The notes below the pieces were generated by a model. That model saw only the letters and a list, made by a program, of their open reading frames with translations, had not been told where the DNA came from and did no database searches. Positions 6,072 to 8,811 of a stretch of DNA of 8,811 nucleotides are shown here, in pieces. Source of the stretch: an uncultured Ignavibacteriales bacterium (GTDB lineage Bacteria > Bacteroidota > Ignavibacteria > Ignavibacteriales > Ignavibacteriaceae). Numbering within the stretch: position 1 is the first letter of the stretch; each line of letters begins with the position of its first letter. The stretch is taken from positions 1 through 8,811 of the forward strand of contig CAJXGP010000057.1 in NCBI GenBank assembly GCA_913053915.1, given 5' to 3'. The position numbers and the translations under genes are program-made.

Positions 6072-6935
6072 ATGAGTACGGAGGGATTTAAAGATACAAA
6101 TAATGAAGATGAAAAGCCTGCCAAAGACAGCGTAGTTCTTACTTCAGAAAATATGGGTGGTGGCTCAAGGACAGATGAACATCAAGTGCGCAATGAGTAC
6201 AATAGGCACACTAACAATGAAGAAAAAGAAACTCTTGAAAAAGAGCTGGCCGTACTTGAGGAGAACAATAAAAACATTGGAGAAGAAGCTGAAAGAAGCG
6301 TAGGTACTTCTGAAAGCGAAGAAGAAGTTATGCAAGAGGTTGAAGCAAGCAATGAGCAGGCAGAGACAGAAAGGGAGCTGGAGAATCTTACAGAAGATGA
6401 GCGAGAAAAAATTGGATGGGGGTTGCATAATGTTGGCTATAAAATTGAAGCAATTAAAGATAAAGTTTTTGAGAGTACATATTCTAAAATTTCGGAGCGA
6501 CTGAATCCAAATAGTACTATGGGCAGGTTCTTCTCTTCCTTAGGGGATCAGTTTACAGAAAAAGGAGAGGGAGCTAGAAACGCTATTCTAAATATAGAAG
6601 ATAAAAGGGCACAAGGAGATAGCACAAAAGTAATGGAGAAGCTTGGTAATGTTGGTTATCTTACTGGCAATCTTCTTAAATACGGAAGAATAGTAACTGA
6701 TGCTGCGGGCTGGACTGCTACATCCGTGTATCGTTCGGCAATGCTCGGAAGCATAGCGGCGGCATCTGGATTTGATGCTGCAAAAGAAGCACGTCTGAAA
6801 AATGAAGAAGTTATAGACAAAACAAGAGTCCAAGATATGGATAAAGCTGCAGATGAGGCGTGGGCTATACATCAGAGCGCGATGCAGAAAAAAGAAATGG
6901 GAGAAGAAGTTGCTCAAGCCACTGAACATAATTGA
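6072..6935 (+). CDS. Acidic helical protein of unknown function, 3' end replaced by an insertion sequence
   Basis: This 287-residue frame begins with a very acidic, low-complexity region (1-115, rich in E, N and K, probably coiled coil or disordered). A helical part follows, including a small-residue-rich, partly hydrophobic stretch around 195-236 (GYLTGNLLKYGRIVTDAAGW onward) that might lie against or in a membrane. There is no signal peptide. I recall proteins of this style from Patescibacteria but know of no function. The last codons (CAT AAT TGA) come from the left end of the insertion sequence, so the natural C-terminus is lost. Joining the flanks across one copy of the target duplication gives ATDPVQSEF and then a stop. 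Removing one T near 8292 instead reads through into the frame at 8287-8811, so this is probably the 5' part of a longer, broken gene. Confidence 0.65.
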   Translation: MSTEGFKDTNNEDEKPAKDSVVLTSENMGGGSRTDEHQVRNEYNRHTNNEEKETLEKELAVLEENNKNIGEEAERSVGTSESEEEVMQEVEASNEQAETERELENLTEDEREKIGWGLHNVGYKIEAIKDKVFESTYSKISERLNPNSTMGRFFSSLGDQFTEKGEGARNAILNIEDKRAQGDSTKVMEKLGNVGYLTGNLLKYGRIVTDAAGWTATSVYRSAMLGSIAAASGFDAAKEARLKNEEVIDKTRVQDMDKAADEAWAIHQSAMQKKEMGEEVAQATEHN

Positions 6936-8236
6936 CAGTTAATCAGAGACTCTTTAGCTTTTTTTAGTTCGACTTTTTTGTTTAATTTCACATCAATAAA
7001 CTCCATAAGTTTTTGCACTTGTTCCGTCTTTTTAATCCTCCGTGCTCCCGCAAGTCTTCTTCGTTGTTTGGCTAAATATCTTTGATACGTTCTCACAATC
7101 GTAAACGCTTTTTCTTTGTCACTTTTCCATAGTTCGTAGAATGCCATCGGTGTGAGATACCCAAGCGCTTGGTGCGGTCTCACGAAGTTGTAGAAATATT
7201 CCCACTCCTCCGTTGCTTCTTGTTGTTCCTCAAACGTTTTTTTGAAACCGCCTTTCTGATAAAACTCGAGTTCATCCGTGAGGTGTGACCTCTCGACTCT
7301 CGGATTATCAGTTGGAGTCCCTGCGTTTGAGTAGAAGTGGAAGACGGTGTCTTTTTTGAGCAATTCACGAAACTCTTTCATGTTCTCACTTCCATTGTCG
7401 GTATTCTGACATGCGACAACGAAAGGGAACTTCTCTTTCGACCTCCGGTGCGCAACAGCGGAGTTTACTGCGGTACTGTCTTCTGCGAGCTCCAGTGCTC
7501 GTATTCTGGTAAAGGAGTCTGTTTCGGTATGTTGATACCAGAAGCTTTCTCCTCGTGTCAGGGGAACCACATTTCCGCTTGGTTTTGCAACATATTTCAT
7601 GTCTTTCTCCACGAGCGCTCCCGGCGCCATATCTTTGATCGCTTTTGGTGGGCGATATCGCACGAACAACTCTGCATCCGGTTTCTCTCGATCCATCTTT
7701 GCTTTCCATGCCTGCTCGTTCTTCTTTGATATCTTAGGGTCAATCTTCTCGTGCTTATGCAGGTACTTGTTCACTGTGTTTGGACTCACTTTGATATGGT
7801 TATCTCGCAGAAGCACTATGGCGATTTTTTGTTTACCCCACACATTCTTTGACATCGCTCTCACTTCAAGTATTTTGTCCTCCACTTCTTTCGGTATCCT
7901 TTTTCTGTTCCTTGTATTTTTTGGCGCTTTCGACTCCGGCTCAAGTGAACGCGGATCTTTGCCACTCTTTTCAAAAACCGCTTTCATCCCCGACAACCAT
8001 TGTCGAGAGATTCCAAGCTTCCTCGCGCTCTGTGTCACATTTCCTCTCTGTTCGTAGTAGAGCGTATACAGCCACCGGATCCTCTTTTTGACTTCACCTG
8101 ACAGTTGGTAATGGTTTGGGTTTAACTTCTTTTCAGCGATGTTTCTCATACGCTCAAGGCTACGCCTTTTGATGGCTTTCAGCCAGTCATTTTCCGGTGG
8201 TATTTTCACACTCCGTGCACTTCGCATGTTTTTCAT
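6914..8236 (-). CDS. IS481-like DDE transposase
   Basis: The 440-residue protein cuts and joins the ends of its insertion sequence. N-terminal helix-turn-helix regions lie at about 66-88 (NVTQSARKLGISRQWLSGMK) and 118-159 (EDKILEVRAMSKNVWGKQKI onward, ending SPNTVNKYL). The integrase core follows, with acidic residues D212 (VEKDMKY), D280 (NTDNGSE) and E315 (DNPRVERSH), a DD(34)E spacing. The core ends with YNFVRPHQALGYLTP, typical of rve domains, followed by a basic tail. I chose the ATG at 8236; a TTG at 8245 would add three residues. Neither has a strong ribosome-binding site. The stop TGA (6914-6916) lies ten bases outside the element, so the last residues SVA are encoded by the target duplication and host DNA. 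All catalytic residues are present and there is no frameshift. Confidence 0.88.
   Translation of the reverse strand: MKNMRSARSVKIPPENDWLKAIKRRSLERMRNIAEKKLNPNHYQLSGEVKKRIRWLYTLYYEQRGNVTQSARKLGISRQWLSGMKAVFEKSGKDPRSLEPESKAPKNTRNRKRIPKEVEDKILEVRAMSKNVWGKQKIAIVLLRDNHIKVSPNTVNKYLHKHEKIDPKISKKNEQAWKAKMDREKPDAELFVRYRPPKAIKDMAPGALVEKDMKYVAKPSGNVVPLTRGESFWYQHTETDSFTRIRALELAEDSTAVNSAVAHRRSKEKFPFVVACQNTDNGSENMKEFRELLKKDTVFHFYSNAGTPTDNPRVERSHLTDELEFYQKGGFKKTFEEQQEATEEWEYFYNFVRPHQALGYLTPMAFYELWKSDKEKAFTIVRTYQRYLAKQRRRLAGARRIKKTEQVQKLMEFIDVKLNKKVELKKAKESLINCQLCSVA
6920..6925. repeat. Target site duplication, left copy (CACTGA)
   Basis: CACTGA directly borders the left end of the insertion sequence and is repeated exactly at 8270-8275, beyond the right end. 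A 6-base duplication is within the range known for IS481-type elements. Confidence 0.75.
6927..6939. repeat. Left terminal inverted repeat of the insertion sequence
   Basis: CATAATTGACAGT matches the reverse complement of 8257-8269 (TATAGTTGACAGT) at 11 of 13 bases. Similarity fades further inside the element. Confidence 0.75.
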
Positions 8237-8256
8237 TGTTTTCAACGAGCTCGTCT

Positions 8257-8269
8257 ACTGTCAACTATA
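8257..8269. repeat. Right terminal inverted repeat of the insertion sequence
   Basis: ACTGTCAACTATA is the partner of 6927-6939. It includes a TTGACA on the minus strand that resembles a -35 box facing the transposase gene, but no -10 box is visible at the right distance. Confidence 0.75.
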
Positions 8270-8275
8270 CACTGA
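8270..8275. repeat. Target site duplication, right copy (CACTGA)
   Basis: This is an exact copy of 6920-6925, directly beyond the right inverted repeat. Confidence 0.75.
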
Positions 8276-8286
8276 CCCAGTGCAAA

Positions 8287-8811
8287 GTGAGTTCTGAGAA
8301 TATACAAAAAGCATATGAAGAAAACATACCCAAAGATATTTTAAAGCGTCTTTCAGAGAATCCGCAACCAATGACAGGAACAGGCATATTACAGCGGGTT
8401 TTTCAAAAGCACGTTGAATGGAGTGCTTCTCGCATGAACAGTAAGTTTGAAAAAATTGACCAGGACGTAGGGCTTTCAATGGAAGAGAAAGAGAATAGAA
8501 AAGGTGCCATATTGGGTAGATTCGGACGGTCGCGGATGCTTAAAGATTTTGATCGTTTAGTAACACAACAAGGTACAGTTGATGCTCTTGGAATGTCTGC
8601 ACGTTATGCAGAAAAAGGCTCAAAAGCTGTTGTTTATGCAATGATGGCAGATAGCATTTATAAATTATGGGACGGTGTTTCGGAAGTGTTTTCTTCTAAT
8701 ATTGAAGATAGTTCAGTAGATGTTGCAGAATCCACAGATACAACAACTCACGAACAAAGTGGAGGACATTTTAATGCAAATTTACCTGAAGAATTAAACA
8801 CAACAGCACAG
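8287..8811 (+). CDS. Helical protein of unknown function, continuing beyond the window; probable 3' part of the interrupted gene
   Basis: The frame is open from GTG at 8287 to the window end (175 codons, no stop), beginning with SSENIQKAYEENIPKDILKR. It is predicted helical: QRVFQKHVEWSASRMNSKFE, then LKDFDRLVTQQGTVDALGMS, then a milder hydrophobic stretch SKAVVYAMMADSIYKLW. A Ser/Thr/Glu-rich tail follows. In style it continues the protein at 6072-6935, and I suspect both once formed one gene. However, removing the insertion sequence leaves the two frames one base out of step. Either a 1-base indel arose near GAGTTCTGAG (8289-8298), or GTG at 8287 is a true start overlapping the upstream stop by 11 bases. 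No ribosome-binding site supports that GTG. Function is unknown. Confidence 0.6.
   Translation, partial: MSSENIQKAYEENIPKDILKRLSENPQPMTGTGILQRVFQKHVEWSASRMNSKFEKIDQDVGLSMEEKENRKGAILGRFGRSRMLKDFDRLVTQQGTVDALGMSARYAEKGSKAVVYAMMADSIYKLWDGVSEVFSSNIEDSSVDVAESTDTTTHEQSGGHFNANLPEELNTTAQ

Larger units (their letters stand above)
6926..8269 (-). mobile_element. IS481-like insertion sequence, about 1.34 kb
   Basis: The element holds one transposase gene on the minus strand. It is bounded by imperfect inverted repeats (6927-6939 and 8257-8269, 11 of 13 matching, core TTGACAGT) and by a 6-base duplication CACTGA on each side. Its size and single DD(34)E transposase with N-terminal helix-turn-helix domains fit the IS481 group. 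The exact left boundary is uncertain by one or two bases because the two ends differ in length by one. It looks complete and potentially active, and part of it is visibly richer in GC than its host DNA (33 of 60 bases at 7621-7680). It interrupts the acidic-protein gene. Confidence 0.85.

Noticed and set aside
6165..6929. Minus-strand frames opposite the acidic-protein gene
   Set aside because: Their Phe/Ser/Cys-rich composition is the expected mirror of Glu/Lys codons. They have no promoter or start support.
2450..6935. Alternative genetic code (TGA read as glycine, as in some Patescibacteria)
   Set aside because: The genes are intact under the standard code. No gene needs read-through of TGA, and TGA is used as a stop by the transposase frame.
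7337..8091. Plus-strand reading frames inside the insertion sequence
   Set aside because: They lie antisense to a complete transposase gene, are rich in Ser, Phe and Cys as shadow frames tend to be, and lack start signals.
8240..8269. Transposase promoter using TTGACA in the right inverted repeat
   Set aside because: The TTGACA is a good -35, but 16-18 bases downstream there is only an AACAA-like sequence with no recognisable -10 box.
8261..8479. Minus-strand frame after the insertion sequence
   Set aside because: It crosses the right end of the element and the target duplication, so it is an accidental frame created by the insertion. The plus strand carries a better, longer frame.

Overview
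The window looks like two kinds of DNA joined together. Positions 1 to about 4,377 are very AT-rich: 25% GC in a 300-base count at 3241-3540. They hold the end of a CRISPR-associated RAMP gene, a cas6 gene, a roughly 900-base spacer without a convincing gene, and the first three quarters of a VirD4/HerA-like DNA-pumping ATPase. From about 4,378 onward the DNA is richer in GC (45% at 4621-4920). The later genes resemble those of Patescibacteria (Candidate Phyla Radiation): an ATPase C-terminus of the kind common in that group, a RelE-type toxin-antitoxin pair, short orphan acidic proteins, and an acidic helical protein. These lineage assignments are impressions from protein style and composition, not from a search.

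Layout. At 1-1538 is the distal end of a type III-type CRISPR effector operon: a TIGR03986-like RAMP C-terminus, then cas6 three bases later. No CRISPR array is visible. At 1539-2449 is an AT-rich spacer with a GC-rich hairpin, a small MITE-like inverted-repeat element, and a 53-base repeat present twice in direct orientation. At 2450-4924 is the ATPase gene, with an abrupt base-composition change inside it near codon 643, between Walker A and Walker B. At 4961-5441 is an antitoxin/toxin pair behind its own extended -10 promoter. At 5518-5981 are two small acidic genes with a shared EDKE motif, followed by a clear intrinsic terminator at 6011-6040.

At 6072-8811 is a gene for an acidic helical protein, interrupted at its 3' side by an IS481-like insertion sequence of about 1.34 kb. 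The element has a 6-base target duplication (CACTGA), short imperfect inverted repeats, and a DD(34)E transposase on the minus strand. A second long reading frame resumes beyond the element and runs off the window. It is either the rest of the same gene, now one base out of frame, or a second overlapping gene.

How it fits together. The CRISPR pair would bind and process crRNA. The ATPase would move or process DNA. The toxin-antitoxin pair and the insertion sequence are typical accessory cargo. I see no evidence that these parts form one new system. The strongest unusual signal is the composition break inside the ATPase, which means either recombination between lineages or a chimeric metagenomic assembly. 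That question should be settled before any biological link between the CRISPR genes and the patescibacterial genes is proposed.
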